In this document: piece after piece, positions 9,123 through 20,255 of the stretch
How positions within the stretch are numbered: position 1 is the stretch's first letter
Layout: every line of letters starts with the position of its first letter
Assembly: GCF_000784735.1 (NCBI RefSeq)
Contig: NZ_JSYG01000017.1
Location: 124,001 to 188,000, forward strand
DNA from: Dickeya undicola
GTDB lineage: Bacteria > Pseudomonadota > Gammaproteobacteria > Enterobacterales > Enterobacteriaceae
DNA: 64,000 nucleotides
Reading direction: 5' to 3'
Notes under the pieces: model-generated
Databases searched by the model: none
Seen by the model: the letters and a program-made list of their open reading frames with translations, nothing else
Told to the model about the DNA's origin: nothing
Program-made: the position numbers and the translations under genes

Positions 9123-10811
9123 TCAGAATGCTTCCCAGCCACTGTTATTCGCCGTTGCCAATGATGTTGCTGGCTTTTGCCGTGCAGGACGGTTGATTGT
9201 GTGCTGCGGCATTGCGACGTCGTTGCTGCGGATAGCAAATACCTGTACCAGCTCCACCAGATGACGGGCCTGATCGCTCAGGCTGTCGGCGGCGCTGGCA
9301 GACTGTTCCACCAGAGCAGCATTCTGCTGAGTGACCTGATCGAGCTGGTTGACTGCCTGATTAATCTGGCTGATGCCGGATTCCTGCTCGGTGGTCGTGG
9401 AGCCGATTTCCCGGATCAGGTCGGCGACATGGCGCGCCTGCGTCACGATATCATCCATGGTGGTGCCAGCGTGGCTGACCAGCTGCGAGCCACTTTCCAC
9501 TTTTTCCATGCTCTCGGTGATCAGCTCCTTGATTTCACGGGCGGCGGAGGCCGAGCGCTGTGCCAGCGAGCGCACCTCGCCAGCCACCACCGCGAAGCCA
9601 CGGCCTTGCTCACCCGCGCGGGCGGCTTCTACCGCCGCGTTGAGTGCCAGAATATTGGTCTGGAAAGCGATGCTGTCGATAACGCTGATAATGTCGCCGA
9701 TTTTGCGTGAGCTGGCGGTAATGTCGTCCATAGTGCGGATGACGTTACCCACGACTTCACTGCCTTTGGCGGCGGTATCACTGGAGGTGGTGGCGAGCTG
9801 GGCGGCTTCACGCACGGTTTCACCGTTCTGGCGGATGGTCTGGCTGATTTGCTCCATCGAGGCGGCGGTTTGTTGCAGGCTGGCGGCCTGCTCTTCGGTG
9901 CGCTGGCTGAGGTCGGCATTGCCCATGGCTATCTGCTGCGAACCGGTGGCGATGGATTCACTGCTCTGGCGTACCTGACCGACAATGTGGCCGAGACTGT
10001 TACACATGGCGTGCATCGATGCCAACAGGCTCTGCTGGTCGTGGCGGGCGAGGTCTACGCTAACGGCCAGATTTCCTTGTGCGACTTCCTGGGCGATGTG
10101 GGTAGCATACTGGGGTTCACCGCCTAGTTGGCGCAAGATGTAGCGGCTCAAATACCAGGCGGTGGTGCCGCCGATAACACAGCCCGCCAACGCCAGTGCC
10201 AGCATCAACCACCCGGTTTGATTAGCCTGTTGCTCGGCGTCGTTAGTCATCGACAAGGTTAACGAAGATTGGTCGTCGATCATTTTATCCAGCGTGCTAA
10301 ACATCCCTTCCTGCGCTTTTTGCAGGTCAGCGACAATAATATTGCGCGCTTGCACCGGATGCCCTGCCATACCCGCTTCTACGGCGTTGTTCATCGCCTG
10401 GCTATAGGCGGGTCGAAACTGATCGAGCTGTTGCAGCCCTCGCTGCATATCAGGGGTGTCAGCGGCCTGTACGATGTGCTCGACCAGTTTTGTCATGTTG
10501 GCGTTGGTTTCATCCAGGCGCTGTTTTTCCTGCTCTCGCTGCGTTTTGTCATTCAGGAGCGCAATGTTGCGTACCCGGCGCGCCGCATCGTTAAGGTGGT
10601 CTTTCATTCTTTCTAACTGCAACAGCGTTACCATGTGTGATTTCGACAATAACTGCATGTCGGTGCTCAGCTTGCGTAATTGAAACTGACCAAATAGCGC
10701 GATAAGAAAGCCGATGATAATCACCCACGCGAAACCCGAGTTAAGGCGAGTGGAAAGCCGAATGTTTTTGAAGCGGGTATTGCTGAAACTGGTTTGGCTG
10801 AATGTAGTCAT
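9123..10811 (-). CDS. Methyl-accepting chemotaxis protein with CheR-binding tail
   Basis: A 562-residue chemoreceptor. I start it at the ATG at 10811 (MTTFSQTSF), which is preceded by a GGGGGG ribosome site; the 43 codons further upstream look non-coding. There are two membrane segments (about residues 25-46 and 205-228), a periplasmic helical sensor domain, HAMP and a signalling domain almost identical to that of the MCP at 6444-8072. The C-terminus ends GWEAF, resembling the NWETF pentapeptide by which high-abundance receptors recruit CheR. Ligand unknown. Confidence 0.93.
   Translation of the reverse strand: MTTFSQTSFSNTRFKNIRLSTRLNSGFAWVIIIGFLIALFGQFQLRKLSTDMQLLSKSHMVTLLQLERMKDHLNDAARRVRNIALLNDKTQREQEKQRLDETNANMTKLVEHIVQAADTPDMQRGLQQLDQFRPAYSQAMNNAVEAGMAGHPVQARNIIVADLQKAQEGMFSTLDKMIDDQSSLTLSMTNDAEQQANQTGWLMLALALAGCVIGGTTAWYLSRYILRQLGGEPQYATHIAQEVAQGNLAVSVDLARHDQQSLLASMHAMCNSLGHIVGQVRQSSESIATGSQQIAMGNADLSQRTEEQAASLQQTAASMEQISQTIRQNGETVREAAQLATTSSDTAAKGSEVVGNVIRTMDDITASSRKIGDIISVIDSIAFQTNILALNAAVEAARAGEQGRGFAVVAGEVRSLAQRSASAAREIKELITESMEKVESGSQLVSHAGTTMDDIVTQARHVADLIREIGSTTTEQESGISQINQAVNQLDQVTQQNAALVEQSASAADSLSDQARHLVELVQVFAIRSNDVAMPQHTINRPARQKPATSLATANNSGWEAF
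9261..9983 (-). repeat. Near-identical MCP signalling-domain tract, copy 2
   Basis: Partner of 6552-7274. The four differences seen are near 9600, 9744, 9769 and 9785. Beyond 9983 the two genes diverge at once. Confidence 0.95.
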
Positions 10812-11141
10812 GCGCCCCCCTGAATGATTGAGATAACAGCGCCAGTAGCATGGCGGCTCAATGCATAGCAAAAAACAATAAGACATTGATATTGTTATGT
10901 ACCGCGACGACGCTTCGTGAAACCTGAAGGCTATTGGCAACGGTGTTGCGTTGTCGTTGGCAAGGTCAGGATATAAATAACCAAAATGGCACAGGTTGAG
11001 TAATAGATATTCGCTATACCCACCTTCTTTTATGCTGGCGTGAGCCGGTCACTTATTAATTTTTGCGTGCAGATTCCAGCCGTCAGGGCTACATCGTAAG
11101 AAACCGCCACCATGATGGCGGCGGTCAGAGGATGGGATTAC
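10812..11141. other. Spacer between two MCP genes
   Basis: 330 bp that should contain the promoter of the leftward MCP ending at 9123 and the 3' region of the MCP ending at 11142. An inverted element near 11099-11125 (GAAACCGCCACC / GGCGGCGGTCAG region) may act as terminator for the latter, but it is imperfect. No sigma-28 site was found. Confidence 0.4.
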
Positions 11142-12824
11142 TCAGAACTGTTCCCAGTTGCTGTTGCTGGCGTTGGTTGCCAGTGCCAGTTTGGGTTGTG
11201 CGGGTTTTTTCAGTCCGGTTTCCGGTTTTTGCAACAACGCGCTCTGGTTGTTAAGGTTATTCTGAATAGTAAATATACTCATCAGCTCCACCAGCCGCGC
11301 GGCTTGATCGCTCAGGCTGTCGGCGGCACTGGCTGACTCTTCCACCAGCGAGGCGTTCTGCTGGGTGACCTGATCGAGCTGGTTAACCGCATCATTAATC
11401 TGCGAAATGCCAGACTCCTGCTCGTGAGTGGTCACGCCGATCTCACCAATCAAATCCGCGACGTGGCGTGCCTGCTTCACCAGTTCGTCGATGGTGGAGC
11501 CCGCTTCGCCCACCAATGCTGAACCGGCTTCCACCGTTTCGACGCTGGCGGTGATCAGTTCCTTGATTTCTTTGGCGGCGGAAGCGGAGCGTTGGGCCAG
11601 ATTTCTCACCTCGCCTGCCACCACGGCAAAACCGCGGCCCTGCTCACCGGCACGAGCGGCTTCCACCGCGGCGTTGAGCGCCAGAATATTGGTCTGGAAG
11701 GCGATGCCATCAATGACGCTAATAATGTCACCGATTTTGTGCGAACTGTGGGATATCTCTTCCATGGTGCGGACGATGTTGTTGACGGCCTCACCCCCTT
11801 TCGCGGCGGTTGAACTGGCCGACTGCGCCAGCGTGGTGGCGGTGCGCACGGTATCGCCATTCTGGCGGATGGTCTGGCTCATCTGCTCCATAGACGCGGC
11901 GGTCTGCTGTAGGCTGGCGGCCTGTTCTTCGGTGCGTTGACTCAGGTCGGTACTACCGGCGGCGATTTCGCTGGCACCGGTAGCGATGGATTCACTGCTC
12001 TGACGCACCTGAGTGACGATCTGCCCCAGTTTTTCCCGCATGTCGTTCATGGCTGCCAGCACACTGTGATTGTCGCCTGCACGCAGTTCGACATTAAAGG
12101 CCAGATTGCCGTCGGCAATGTGTTGAGCAACCGTTGCGGCGTAAACCGGTTCGCCACCTAACTGACCTTTCACGGTGCGGGTGATAAGCCAGGCTGTTAG
12201 CGCGCCGAGTACCGCAGCGGCCAGTGCCAGCACCAGCATTACCGAGCCATCTGAACGGGCGTTTTGCATGGAGTCCGTCACCACGTTCATGGTGACTTTT
12301 TTCTGGAAGTCGAGCATGTTGTCCAGTGCCCGGAAAACACCGTTTTGGGCGGTCTGCATGTCGTTGAGGATTAGGTCACGGGCCTGTTCGCGCTGATCTG
12401 ACTGACCGGAAATGCCCAATTGAACCGCGTTATTGAATGCCTGCAAGTAAGCGGGTCGAGCCAGCGTCAGCTGGTTAAGCTGATCGCGGGTTTCCGGCGT
12501 ATCAAGCCGTTCCGACAACTGTTTGAGCACCTCGGTGTTGCGGGCGATTTGCCGGTCGATCAGCTGTTTCTCACGAGCGATGCGTGCCGGATCGTTACTG
12601 AGCGCAATATTACGAACCAGACGGGAATTAGTATCGAAGCCGGTTTTGGCTTCCTGAATCAGCATCATGTTGGTGAGCGTGGTGGAGGAGAGGTGGTCGA
12701 TGTCGTCCCCCAGTCCTACCAGTTGAGTCCGGCCAAATACCGCTACCAGCAGACCAATCACGATGACTAAAGCGAATCCGGCACTTAACATGGTGCCCAA
12801 TTTTATTTTTTTCAGCGCGTTCAT
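11142..12824 (-). CDS. Methyl-accepting chemotaxis protein with NWEQF tail
   Basis: A 560-residue chemoreceptor with membrane segments at about residues 10-32 and 190-212, a periplasmic four-helix-type sensor domain, HAMP and a canonical signalling hairpin tip. The C-terminus ends NWEQF, a clear CheR/CheB-docking pentapeptide on a flexible linker. Its signalling domain is related to, but not part of, the near-identical pair at 6444 and 9123, so it was not included in the recent sequence exchange. Ligand unknown. Confidence 0.94.
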   Translation of the reverse strand: MNALKKIKLGTMLSAGFALVIVIGLLVAVFGRTQLVGLGDDIDHLSSTTLTNMMLIQEAKTGFDTNSRLVRNIALSNDPARIAREKQLIDRQIARNTEVLKQLSERLDTPETRDQLNQLTLARPAYLQAFNNAVQLGISGQSDQREQARDLILNDMQTAQNGVFRALDNMLDFQKKVTMNVVTDSMQNARSDGSVMLVLALAAAVLGALTAWLITRTVKGQLGGEPVYAATVAQHIADGNLAFNVELRAGDNHSVLAAMNDMREKLGQIVTQVRQSSESIATGASEIAAGSTDLSQRTEEQAASLQQTAASMEQMSQTIRQNGDTVRTATTLAQSASSTAAKGGEAVNNIVRTMEEISHSSHKIGDIISVIDGIAFQTNILALNAAVEAARAGEQGRGFAVVAGEVRNLAQRSASAAKEIKELITASVETVEAGSALVGEAGSTIDELVKQARHVADLIGEIGVTTHEQESGISQINDAVNQLDQVTQQNASLVEESASAADSLSDQAARLVELMSIFTIQNNLNNQSALLQKPETGLKKPAQPKLALATNASNSNWEQF

Positions 12825-13434
12825 AGATATCCTTACGTCGTGTATTCCATGCGTTTATTCGGGACCTCGTCCGGGAGGTAAAATGAAAATAGCTCTATAT
12901 GTGTATAATTTGGGTTAGTTCTATTTCATGTGAATAATTTTTGTGGGCCAGCCGACAGATCTCCTGTTTATTACGATTGCTTTTTAAATAGATAGAGAGG
13001 TAATGATCTTATAAAAACCGATAACAAGAATCTCTAACTCCAATAATTAAGATAAGAAAATAATTGGAATTGAAATTACATTGAATCTCATGGGGTAATA
13101 AGAGTAAGGAATATAAATTGGTTTGTCGAATGCAATATATAAACTTTTCAAATAAAGCATCAAAAGAATAATTTTCAGTAGTATTTCTGCAATTTCGATC
13201 GCGTTCTTACAGCAAGGATGCGCTGATGGTTACAGAGATAGGCCAACCCGTAGAGGGTCTATACCCGTCATACTTCCAGTTGCAGGTGCGTTGGCTGTAT
13301 TTTTGTGAGCATTGTTGCTTGCCGCCGGTGCAATCGTCTTTCTTGGTTAATAAATCTATGATTTATATTTAAAAATATACTATCTGCCGTATCGGTTTTC
13401 CGCTGGTTTTTCTCCCCGCTGCAATCGTATGCAC
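12825..13434. other. AT-rich region upstream of ugp with a repeat fragment
   Basis: About 600 bp without a gene. The first part is AT-rich and should contain the promoter of the leftward MCP. A fragment of the palindromic repeat (TATACCCGTCATACTTC, then GTTGCAGGTGCG) lies at 13260-13291. The rest leads into the Pho box region. Confidence 0.5.
13260..13300. repeat. Truncated palindromic-repeat end
   Basis: Only the left arm of the element seen at 8179 and 8582 is present; no matching right arm follows within several hundred bases. Confidence 0.7.
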
Positions 13435-13474
13435 TTGTCATCCGGTTGTCATGATGCAGTTATTTTTCTGTCAT
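13435..13474 (+). promoter_or_regulatory. PhoB binding region (tandem Pho half-sites) of ugpBAECQ
   Basis: Four 7-mers at 11-bp intervals: TTGTCAT at 13435, TTGTCAT at 13446, CAGTTAT at 13457 and CTGTCAT at 13468. The Pho box is built from CTGTCAT-type direct repeats every 11 bp, so this reads as two adjacent boxes with one weaker repeat. A further TGTCAT occurs at 13482 but with 13-bp spacing. The region ends 109 bp before the ugpB ATG. It agrees with ugp being a phosphate-starvation operon in E. coli. Confidence 0.85.
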
Positions 13475-13583
13475 CCGGGCGTGTCATGTTACCTGCCGAA
13501 CATAAAACGCGCTTTTTCGCTCATGGTGCTCACAATGATCAGTATCTGCAATGATCAGCACCCACATGATCTCAGGAGACAGC

Positions 13584-14903
13584 ATGTTTCAGCACGCTAT
13601 CCGTAAAACCGCCGCCGTTGTCATTATGGCATTCGCCGCCAGCGCACAAGCGCAGGCTGTTACCGAAATTCCGTTCTGGCATTCGATGGAAGGAGAACTG
13701 GGTAAAACCGTTAATTCTCTGGCTGACCGTTTTAACCAGACGCACAGCGACGTCAAAATCGTTCCGGTGTACAAGGGCAACTACGAGCAGAGCCTGGCGG
13801 CCGGTATCGCTGCATTCCGCAGCGGCAATGCGCCAGCGATTCTGCAAGTATACGAAGTGGGCACCGCCACGATGATGGCCAGCAAGGCGATCAAACCGGT
13901 ATATCAGGTGTTCAAAGAGGCGGGCGTGCCTTACGACGAGACAATCTTCGTGCCGACCGTCTCCGGTTATTACTCTGATGCCAAAACCGGGCACCTGCTG
14001 TCTCAGCCGTTCAACAGTTCCACTCCAGTGCTGTACTACAACAAAGACGCTTTCAAAAAAGCGGGTCTGGACCCGGAACAGCCGCCAAAAACCTGGCAGC
14101 AGATGGCCGAGTACACCGCTAAACTGCGTGCGTCCGGCATGAAATGCGGCTACGCCAGCGGCTGGCAGGGCTGGATTCAGATTGAAAACTTCAGCGCCTG
14201 GCACGGCCTGCCGATCGCCACCAAAAACAACGGCTTCGATGGCCTTGATGCGGTGCTGGAGTTCAATAAACCGGTTCAGGTCAAGCACATCCAGATGCTG
14301 GAAGACATGAATAAGAAAGGGGACTTCACCTACTACGGCCGTAAAGACGAACCGACCGAGAAGTTCTACAACGGCGATTGCGCCATGACCACCGCGTCGT
14401 CCGGTTCGCTGGCCAATATTCGTCAGTACGCCAAATTCAACTATGGCGTAGCGATGATGCCGTATGACGCCGACGTGAAAGGCGCGCCGCAGAACGCCAT
14501 TATCGGTGGGGCCAGCCTGTGGGTGATGAACGGTAAAGACGCCGCCACCTACAAAGGCGTGGCTGAATTCATGCAGTTCCTGTCAACGCCGGAAATCGCC
14601 GCCGAGTGGCACCAGAAAACCGGTTATCTGCCGATCACTACCGCCGCTTACGAGCTGACCAAGCAGCAGGGTTTTTATGACAAGAACCCCGGTGCCGACA
14701 TCGCTACTCGTCAGATGCTGAACAAGGCACCACTGCCGTTCACCAAGGGGCTGCGTCTGGGCAATATGCCGCAGATTCGCACCATCGTGGACGAAGAGCT
14801 GGAAAGCGTCTGGACCGGCAAGAAAACCCCGCAGCAGGCGCTGGATGCGGCTGTAGAACGCGGCAACGTACTGTTGCGTCGCTTCGAACAAGCAAACAAG
14901 TAA
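13584..14903 (+). CDS. ugpB: sn-Glycerol-3-phosphate-binding periplasmic protein UgpB
   Basis: A 439-residue periplasmic solute-binding protein for sn-glycerol-3-phosphate and glycerophosphodiesters. A signal peptide (about residues 1-23, ending AQAQA) is followed by the extracellular-binding-protein family 1 fold. Length matches E. coli UgpB (438). The start at 13584 (MFQHAIRK) has CAGGAGA just upstream; an in-frame ATG 33 bp earlier has no ribosome site. It is the first gene of ugpBAECQ, downstream of tandem Pho boxes, so phosphate starvation should induce it. Confidence 0.95.
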   Translation: MFQHAIRKTAAVVIMAFAASAQAQAVTEIPFWHSMEGELGKTVNSLADRFNQTHSDVKIVPVYKGNYEQSLAAGIAAFRSGNAPAILQVYEVGTATMMASKAIKPVYQVFKEAGVPYDETIFVPTVSGYYSDAKTGHLLSQPFNSSTPVLYYNKDAFKKAGLDPEQPPKTWQQMAEYTAKLRASGMKCGYASGWQGWIQIENFSAWHGLPIATKNNGFDGLDAVLEFNKPVQVKHIQMLEDMNKKGDFTYYGRKDEPTEKFYNGDCAMTTASSGSLANIRQYAKFNYGVAMMPYDADVKGAPQNAIIGGASLWVMNGKDAATYKGVAEFMQFLSTPEIAAEWHQKTGYLPITTAAYELTKQQGFYDKNPGADIATRQMLNKAPLPFTKGLRLGNMPQIRTIVDEELESVWTGKKTPQQALDAAVERGNVLLRRFEQANK

Positions 14904-14970
14904 CCGTATTCCGGGCCGAAGGGATTCGGCCACCCTTTTCTGAGAACCTTGCTTTCTGAGAGCCTTGTGC

Positions 14971-15858
14971 ATGACTGCTTCCCGTCCTGTTTTTGGCCGC
15001 AGCCTGCTGCCTTACCTGCTGGTGCTGCCGCAGCTGGCCATCACGGTGATCTTTTTCCTCTGGCCTGCCGGGCAGGCGCTCTGGTATTCGGTGCAGAGTG
15101 TCGACCCGTTCGGCCTCTCCAGTCAGTTTGTCGGGCTGGAGAACTTCACCAACCTGCTTTATGACAGCTATTACCTTGGCTCCTTTTACACCACGTTGCT
15201 GTTCAGTTTTCTGGTGGCATCGTCCGGGCTTCTCGTGTCGCTGTTTCTGGCCGCGCTGGTGGATTACACCCTGCGTTTTAGCCGCCTGTACCAGACGCTG
15301 CTGATTCTGCCTTATGCGGTGGCCCCTGCGGTGGCGGCGGTGCTGTGGATGTTTCTGTTCAACCCCGGTCTGGGGCTGATTACCTGGCTGCTGCACCAGT
15401 GGGGCTATGACTGGAACCACGCCCAGTACAGCGGCCAGGCGATGTTTCTGGTGGTGCTGGCCTCGGTGTGGAAGCAGATTAGCTATAACTTCCTGTTTTT
15501 CCTGGCGGCGTTGCAGTCCATTCCCCGTTCACTGATTGAGGCGGCGGCGATTGACGGCGCTGGGCCGGTGCGCCGTTTCTTCAATCTGGTGCTGCCGCTG
15601 ATTTCGCCGGTGAGTTTCTTCCTGCTGGTGATCAACCTGAATTACGCCTTCTTCGATACCTTCCCGGTGATCGATGCCGCTACCGGCGGTGGGCCGGTGC
15701 AGGCAACCACCACGTTGATCTACAAGATTTATCGTGAAGGATTCGCCGGTCTTGACCTCTCCAGTTCGGCGGCGCAGTCGGTGGTGCTGATGTTGGTGGT
15801 GAGCGTGTTGACGGTGATTCAGTTCCGCTTTGTCGAGCGTAAGGTGAACTATCAATGA
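14971..15858 (+). CDS. ugpA: Glycerol-3-phosphate ABC transporter permease UgpA
   Basis: A 295-residue inner-membrane permease, the same length as E. coli UgpA. Six membrane segments are visible, and the EAAxxDGA motif ([14 protein letters not shown], about residue 190) that contacts the ATPase is intact. I prefer the ATG at 14971 ([11 protein letters not shown]) to the TTG two codons earlier, by comparison with E. coli. It follows ugpB by 67 bp, and its stop overlaps an ATG leading into ugpE. It forms the heterodimeric channel with UgpE. Confidence 0.95.
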   Translation: MTASRPVFGRSLLPYLLVLPQLAITVIFFLWPAGQALWYSVQSVDPFGLSSQFVGLENFTNLLYDSYYLGSFYTTLLFSFLVASSGLLVSLFLAALVDYTLRFSRLYQTLLILPYAVAPAVAAVLWMFLFNPGLGLITWLLHQWGYDWNHAQYSGQAMFLVVLASVWKQISYNFLFFLAALQSIPRSLIEAAAIDGAGPVRRFFNLVLPLISPVSFFLLVINLNYAFFDTFPVIDAATGGGPVQATTTLIYKIYREGFAGLDLSSSAAQSVVLMLVVSVLTVIQFRFVERKVNYQ

Positions 15859-15884
15859 GCCGCTTTACCATGACAGGAAGCCGG

Positions 15885-16733
15885 ATGATTGAGAATCGTC
15901 GCGGGCTGGATGTCTTTAGTCACGCCATGCTGGTGATCGCGATTCTGGTGGTGCTGTTCCCGTTGTACGTGGCGTTGGTCGCCGCGAGCCAGAGCCAGGA
16001 GCAGATGTCCCATGTGCCGATGTCGCTGCTGCCTGGCGGCCACTTGTGGGAAAACCTGACAGACATCTGGCAACACGGGGTAGGCGACAACAACAGCGCG
16101 CCGTTCGGCCTGATGCTGTTTAACAGCTTTGTGATGGCGCTGGCGATCACCCTCGGCAAAATCAGTGTCTCGATGCTGTCGGCTTTCGCCATCGTCTATT
16201 TCCGTTTTCCGTGCCGCAACCTGTTCTTCTGGATGATTTTTTCCACGCTGATGTTGCCGGTAGAAGTGCGTATCTTCCCGACAGTTGAGGTGATTTCTCA
16301 TCTCAATATGACCAACAGCTATGTCGGGTTGACGCTACCGGTGATGGCGTCCGCCACTGCTACGTTTCTGTTCCGCCAGTTTTTTATGACGTTGCCGGAC
16401 GAGTTGCTGGAAGCGGCGCGTATCGATGGTGCCAGCCCGATGCGCTTTTTCTTCGACATGGTGCTGCCGTTATCTAAAACCAATCTGGCGGCGCTGTTTG
16501 TCATCACCTTTATCTACGGCTGGAACCAGTATCTGTGGCCGCTGCTGATCGTCAATGACCCCCATTTGGGTACGGCGGTCGCCGGGATCCAGAGCATGAT
16601 CGCCACCGGCGACACCGCTACGCCCTGGCATCAGGTGATGGCGGCGATGCTGATAACTCTGCTGCCGCCGTTGTTGATTGTGTTGCTGATGCAGCGCTGG
16701 TTTGTTCGCGGTCTGGTTGATAGTGAGAAATAG
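15885..16733 (+). CDS. ugpE: Glycerol-3-phosphate ABC transporter permease UgpE
   Basis: A 282-residue permease with six membrane segments and the ATPase-contact motif [14 protein letters not shown] (about residue 180). AGGAAG lies four bases before the ATG at 15885 ([11 protein letters not shown]), which corresponds to the E. coli start. An upstream in-frame ATG at 15855 overlaps the ugpA stop (ATGA) and could give a ten-residue N-terminal extension or serve in translational coupling. UgpE pairs with UgpA and is followed after 6 bp by ugpC. Confidence 0.95.
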   Translation: MIENRRGLDVFSHAMLVIAILVVLFPLYVALVAASQSQEQMSHVPMSLLPGGHLWENLTDIWQHGVGDNNSAPFGLMLFNSFVMALAITLGKISVSMLSAFAIVYFRFPCRNLFFWMIFSTLMLPVEVRIFPTVEVISHLNMTNSYVGLTLPVMASATATFLFRQFFMTLPDELLEAARIDGASPMRFFFDMVLPLSKTNLAALFVITFIYGWNQYLWPLLIVNDPHLGTAVAGIQSMIATGDTATPWHQVMAAMLITLLPPLLIVLLMQRWFVRGLVDSEK

Positions 16734-16739
16734 AATCTT

Positions 16740-17816
16740 ATGGCATGTTTAAAACTTCAGGCCGTCACCAAATCCTATGACGGCAAAACTCAGGTGATTC
16801 AGCCGATCGATCTCGATGTGGCGGACGGCGAATTTGTGGTGATGGTCGGCCCGTCCGGCTGCGGCAAATCCACGCTGCTGCGGATGGTAGCCGGTCTGGA
16901 ACAGACCTCCAGCGGCGATATTTACATCGGTGAGGAACGTGTTACCGACAAAGAGCCGAAAGATCGCGGTATTGCGATGGTGTTCCAGAATTACGCGCTC
17001 TATCCGCATATGAGCGTTTACGACAACATGGCCTATGGCCTGAAAATTCGTGGTTTCGGCAAAGCACAGATTCGCCAGCGGGTGGAAGAGGCGGCGCGCA
17101 TCCTGGAACTGCAACCGCTGCTCAACCGCAAGCCGCGCGAGCTGTCTGGCGGTCAGCGCCAGCGCGTGGCGATGGGGCGTGCCATCGTGCGCGAGCCCTC
17201 CGTATTCTTGTTCGACGAGCCGTTGTCTAACCTTGACGCTAAGCTGCGGGTGCAGATGCGTCTTGAATTGCAGCAACTGCACAAACGACTGCAAACCACC
17301 AGCCTGTACGTCACCCATGACCAGGTGGAAGCGATGACGCTGGCCCACCGGGTGATCGTGATGAACAAAGGCGTGGCGGAGCAAATTGGCGCCCCTGCCG
17401 AGATTTACCGCAAACCGGCGTCGTTGTTTGTCGCCAGCTTCATCGGCTCGCCCGCCATGAATCTGTGGGCCGGACAGGTGAGTGCTGACGGCAGCCGGGT
17501 CGAGCTGTCGGCAGATTTCTCGTTGCCGCTGCCGGTGACGAAGCCAGAGTGGCAGGGGCGCAGCGTGACACTGGGTATGCGTCCGGAGCACATATTGCAG
17601 TCCACCGCCGACGCGGGCGGCGTGCCGCTGGTGGTCGAGACGCTGGAATTGCTGGGCGCGGATAATCTGGCGCACGGCAAATGGGCGGGGCAGAATATCG
17701 TGGTGCGCCTGTCGCACGAGCATTGTCCGGCGGTGGGGGAAACCCTGTGGCTCAATCTGCCGACCGCATCCTGGCATATATTTGATTCGCAAAGCGGATT
17801 ACGGATGGAAGCATGA
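16740..17816 (+). CDS. ugpC: Glycerol-3-phosphate ABC transporter ATP-binding protein UgpC
   Basis: A 358-residue ABC ATPase of the MalK/UgpC class. It shows Walker [10 protein letters not shown] (about residue 38), the signature LSGGQRQR (about 134), Walker [12 protein letters not shown] and the H-loop THD. A C-terminal TOBE/regulatory domain follows from about residue 235. It powers uptake through UgpA-UgpE in the cytoplasmic membrane. The stop codon overlaps the ugpQ start by four bases, so the two are translationally coupled. Confidence 0.96.
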   Translation: MACLKLQAVTKSYDGKTQVIQPIDLDVADGEFVVMVGPSGCGKSTLLRMVAGLEQTSSGDIYIGEERVTDKEPKDRGIAMVFQNYALYPHMSVYDNMAYGLKIRGFGKAQIRQRVEEAARILELQPLLNRKPRELSGGQRQRVAMGRAIVREPSVFLFDEPLSNLDAKLRVQMRLELQQLHKRLQTTSLYVTHDQVEAMTLAHRVIVMNKGVAEQIGAPAEIYRKPASLFVASFIGSPAMNLWAGQVSADGSRVELSADFSLPLPVTKPEWQGRSVTLGMRPEHILQSTADAGGVPLVVETLELLGADNLAHGKWAGQNIVVRLSHEHCPAVGETLWLNLPTASWHIFDSQSGLRMEA

Positions 17817-18556
17817 CCCCGAACTGGCCTTATCCTGCTATCGTCGCCCACCGTGGCGGTGGCGCTTTGGCACCAGAAAACACACTGGCGGCGATCGACG
17901 TCGGTGCGCATCACGGCCATAAAATGATTGAGTTTGACGCCAAGCTGTCGCAGGACGGGCAGATTTTCCTGTTGCACGACGACACGCTTGAACGCACCAG
18001 CAACGGCTGGGGCGTGGCGGGCGAGCTGCCGTGGGACAAGCTGGTAGGGCTGGACGTCGGCAGTTGGTTCAGCCGCCAGTTCAGCGGCGAACGCCTGCCG
18101 CTGTTGTCGGAAGTGGCGAAGCGTTGCGCGCAGTACGGTTTGGCGGCCAATATCGAGATCAAACCGACCACCGGCTGCGAGGCGCAGACCGGTCGCGTGG
18201 TGGCGCTGGCTGCACGCGAGCTGTGGCAGAACCATCCGGTCGCGCCGCTGCTGTCGTCGTTTTCGGTTGCAGCATTGGAAGCGGCACAACAGGCGGCACC
18301 GGAGCTGCCGCGTGGACTGTTGCTGGACGAGTGGGACGATGATTGGCGCACGCTGACCGAACGGCTGGGTTGCGTGTCGATTCACCTTAATCACCAGTTA
18401 TTGGATGAGGCGCGTGTCAGGCTGCTGAAAGATGCCGGGCTGCGCATTCTGGTGTACACCGTCAATCAACCGGATCGCGCGCGTATCCTGCTACAGTGGG
18501 GCGTTGACTGCATCTGTACCGACCGGATAGATTTGATTGGACCACAATTTAATTAA
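17813..18556 (+). CDS. ugpQ: Glycerophosphodiester phosphodiesterase UgpQ
   Basis: A 247-residue cytoplasmic enzyme that hydrolyses glycerophosphodiesters to glycerol-3-phosphate and an alcohol. The GDPD catalytic signature is present: [12 protein letters not shown] near residue 14, then [26 protein letters not shown] (quoted in part: [14 protein letters not shown]) near residue 50. Length equals that of E. coli UgpQ. It is the last gene of the operon and supplies phosphate from imported diesters. A strong hairpin follows the gene. Confidence 0.95.
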   Translation: MTPNWPYPAIVAHRGGGALAPENTLAAIDVGAHHGHKMIEFDAKLSQDGQIFLLHDDTLERTSNGWGVAGELPWDKLVGLDVGSWFSRQFSGERLPLLSEVAKRCAQYGLAANIEIKPTTGCEAQTGRVVALAARELWQNHPVAPLLSSFSVAALEAAQQAAPELPRGLLLDEWDDDWRTLTERLGCVSIHLNHQLLDEARVRLLKDAGLRILVYTVNQPDRARILLQWGVDCICTDRIDLIGPQFN

Positions 18557-18589
18557 TGCCGGTTGAATATCGTCTGTTCCGACAGACGT

Positions 18590-18613
18590 CACGCCGGTCA
18601 ATAAACCGGCGTG
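18590..18613 (+). terminator. Hairpin terminator after ugpQ
   Basis: A perfect 9-bp stem CACGCCGGT / ACCGGCGTG with a six-base loop lies 34 bp after the ugpQ stop, followed by TTTCGCC. The U-tract is short. A second small palindrome (CGTCTGTTCCGACAGACG) lies just before it at 18571-18588. Confidence 0.65.
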
Positions 18614-18741
18614 TTTCGCCAGGCGTTTCCTGTATGACCTTGGGCCACTCGGCCCGTCCCTCCGGTGAGGCTGCTGCTGCGCCGTCGTGATAAGCCATCA
18701 GCCTTCGCCTGGGTGAGCCGCGCGTTTTTTAAGGAAGGGCG

Positions 18742-19698
18742 ATGCCCACGTTTATTCTTTCTCTCTGGCACCAGATTTTTCTTTCGCTGCCGCTATTTGT
18801 ACTGATTGCGCTGGGGTATGGCCTGATTCGTTTCGGTCGCTGGCCGTCAACCGTCACTGATGCACTGACCAAATTCGTCTTTTCCGTGGCGCTGCCTGCC
18901 ATGCTGTTCCGCATGATGTGCGATTTCTCCAAACGACCGGCGGTCGACGCCCGGCTGCTGATCGCCTTCTTTGGCAGCTGTCTCATCGTGTTTGTGCTGG
19001 GCCGGATTGTCGCCAGCCGGGTGTTTCGGCTGGATGGTGTGTCCGGCTCGGTGTTTTCGCTCAGCGGGATTTTCTCCAACAACGTGATGCTCGGTTTGCC
19101 GATCGCCACCCTGATGCTTGGCCCGCAGGCGGTTCCGTCCGTGGCGTTGGTGCTGGTGTTCAACGGCCTGATTCTGTGGACGCTGGTGACCGTCTCGGTG
19201 GAATGGGCGCGCAACGGTTCGCTGTCGATGCAGGGGTTTAGCAAAACCGCGATCGGCGTGCTGAAAAACCCGCTGATCATCGGCATTCTGTCCGGGACGT
19301 TCTACAGCCTCACTGGCTTGCCGCTGCCGGACGTGATTGATAAGCCTATCGGCATGTTGGGGCAAATTGCCGTTCCGCTGTCGCTGATAGCGCTGGGAAT
19401 GGGGCTGGCGGAATACCGTATTCGTGACGGCTGGCAAATCAGCGTCGCGATTTGTCTCATCAAGCTGGTGGTGCAACCGCTGGTGGTGTGGGTATTGGCG
19501 GTGGCGTTGGGTCTGCCGGAGATGGAAACGCGGGTAGTGGTGCTGCTGGGGTCGATGGCGGTGGGTGTCAATATCTACCTAATGTCGCGCCAGTTCAATG
19601 TGTTGGGCGGCCCGGTCGCCGCCAGCCTGTTGATGTCGACCGCGCTGGCTGGCATTACTACACCGCTGATTCTGACGCTAATGGGTGTGAGGGTATAA
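18742..19698 (+). CDS. AEC-family transporter (auxin efflux carrier type)
   Basis: A 318-residue inner-membrane protein with about ten hydrophobic segments and the AEC fold (N-terminal half to about residue 150, C-terminal half with NPLIIGILSG near 176). AEC members export or exchange small organic acids such as malonate, malate or auxin-like compounds. AAGGAAGG lies a few bases before the ATG. It is a separate transcription unit after the ugp terminator. Substrate cannot be told from sequence. Confidence 0.85.
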   Translation: MPTFILSLWHQIFLSLPLFVLIALGYGLIRFGRWPSTVTDALTKFVFSVALPAMLFRMMCDFSKRPAVDARLLIAFFGSCLIVFVLGRIVASRVFRLDGVSGSVFSLSGIFSNNVMLGLPIATLMLGPQAVPSVALVLVFNGLILWTLVTVSVEWARNGSLSMQGFSKTAIGVLKNPLIIGILSGTFYSLTGLPLPDVIDKPIGMLGQIAVPLSLIALGMGLAEYRIRDGWQISVAICLIKLVVQPLVVWVLAVALGLPEMETRVVVLLGSMAVGVNIYLMSRQFNVLGGPVAASLLMSTALAGITTPLILTLMGVRV

Positions 19699-19771
19699 CC
19701 GCATCTGTAACCCGCCGACCATCATGGAGGTGAGCGGCGGGCTGGTTGGAGACGTCAGTATCGATTGAGCG

Positions 19772-20053
19772 TCAGTACCGGTTGGTATTACCCGGAGCGG
19801 ATTGCTGGATGCGCTGGCGATTCTGCTCCAGTTGCTGTTGTAACTGGCGCTGTTGTTCACGGCTGCGCTGCTGGATGTCGCTATTCAGTTGCTGTTGCTG
19901 CAACGCCTGATTTTGCTGCATCTCTTGCAGCAGCCGCTTCTGGCTGCTGATACCGTTTTCAAATTGCTGCTGCTGGGGCGATATCTGTTGCGTGGCAGCC
20001 TGCGCCAGCAACGGCAGGCACAGGAGCAGCATCAGGGGAGATATTATTTTCAT
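19772..20053 (-). CDS. yhhA: YhhA-like small periplasmic protein (DUF2756)
   Basis: A 93-residue protein with a signal peptide (about residues 1-19, ending LLAQA) and a mature part made almost wholly of Gln-rich heptad-like helix (QQQQ, LQEMQQNQALQQQQL). E. coli has the Gln-rich DUF2756 protein YhhA next to ugpQ, so both composition and location fit. Function is not known. It is encoded opposite to its neighbours. Confidence 0.7.
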   Translation of the reverse strand: MKIISPLMLLLCLPLLAQAATQQISPQQQQFENGISSQKRLLQEMQQNQALQQQQLNSDIQQRSREQQRQLQQQLEQNRQRIQQSAPGNTNRY

Positions 20054-20133
20054 GATTCCTCCGGGGAAACGGCTGTCGGATACCGCTTTATTCTAGCTGC
20101 TAATCGGAGCGTCGTCTCAGCCTTCCGTGGCAT

Positions 20134-20165
20134 GATTCAGGTATGCCACGATTCAGGTATGCCAC
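20134..20165. repeat. Tandem 16-bp duplication
   Basis: GATTCAGGTATGCCAC occurs twice back to back in the short gap before trmL. No function is apparent. Confidence 0.9.
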
Positions 20166-20255
20166 TTCGGACGATTCGTGGTCCCAGCCCCGGCTGGGGC
20201 GTGAGCGTGGAATAAGCTATACTGGTGCCCACCTTTTTTTGTCTCTGATTTCATC

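Noticed and set aside
13572-14288. 238-codon open frame opposite ugpB, and similar long frames at 16749-17792 and 60006-60941 on the minus strand
   Set aside because: All lie opposite unmistakable conserved genes (ugpB, ugpC, metL) and have the composition of antisense frames in GC-rich coding sequence.
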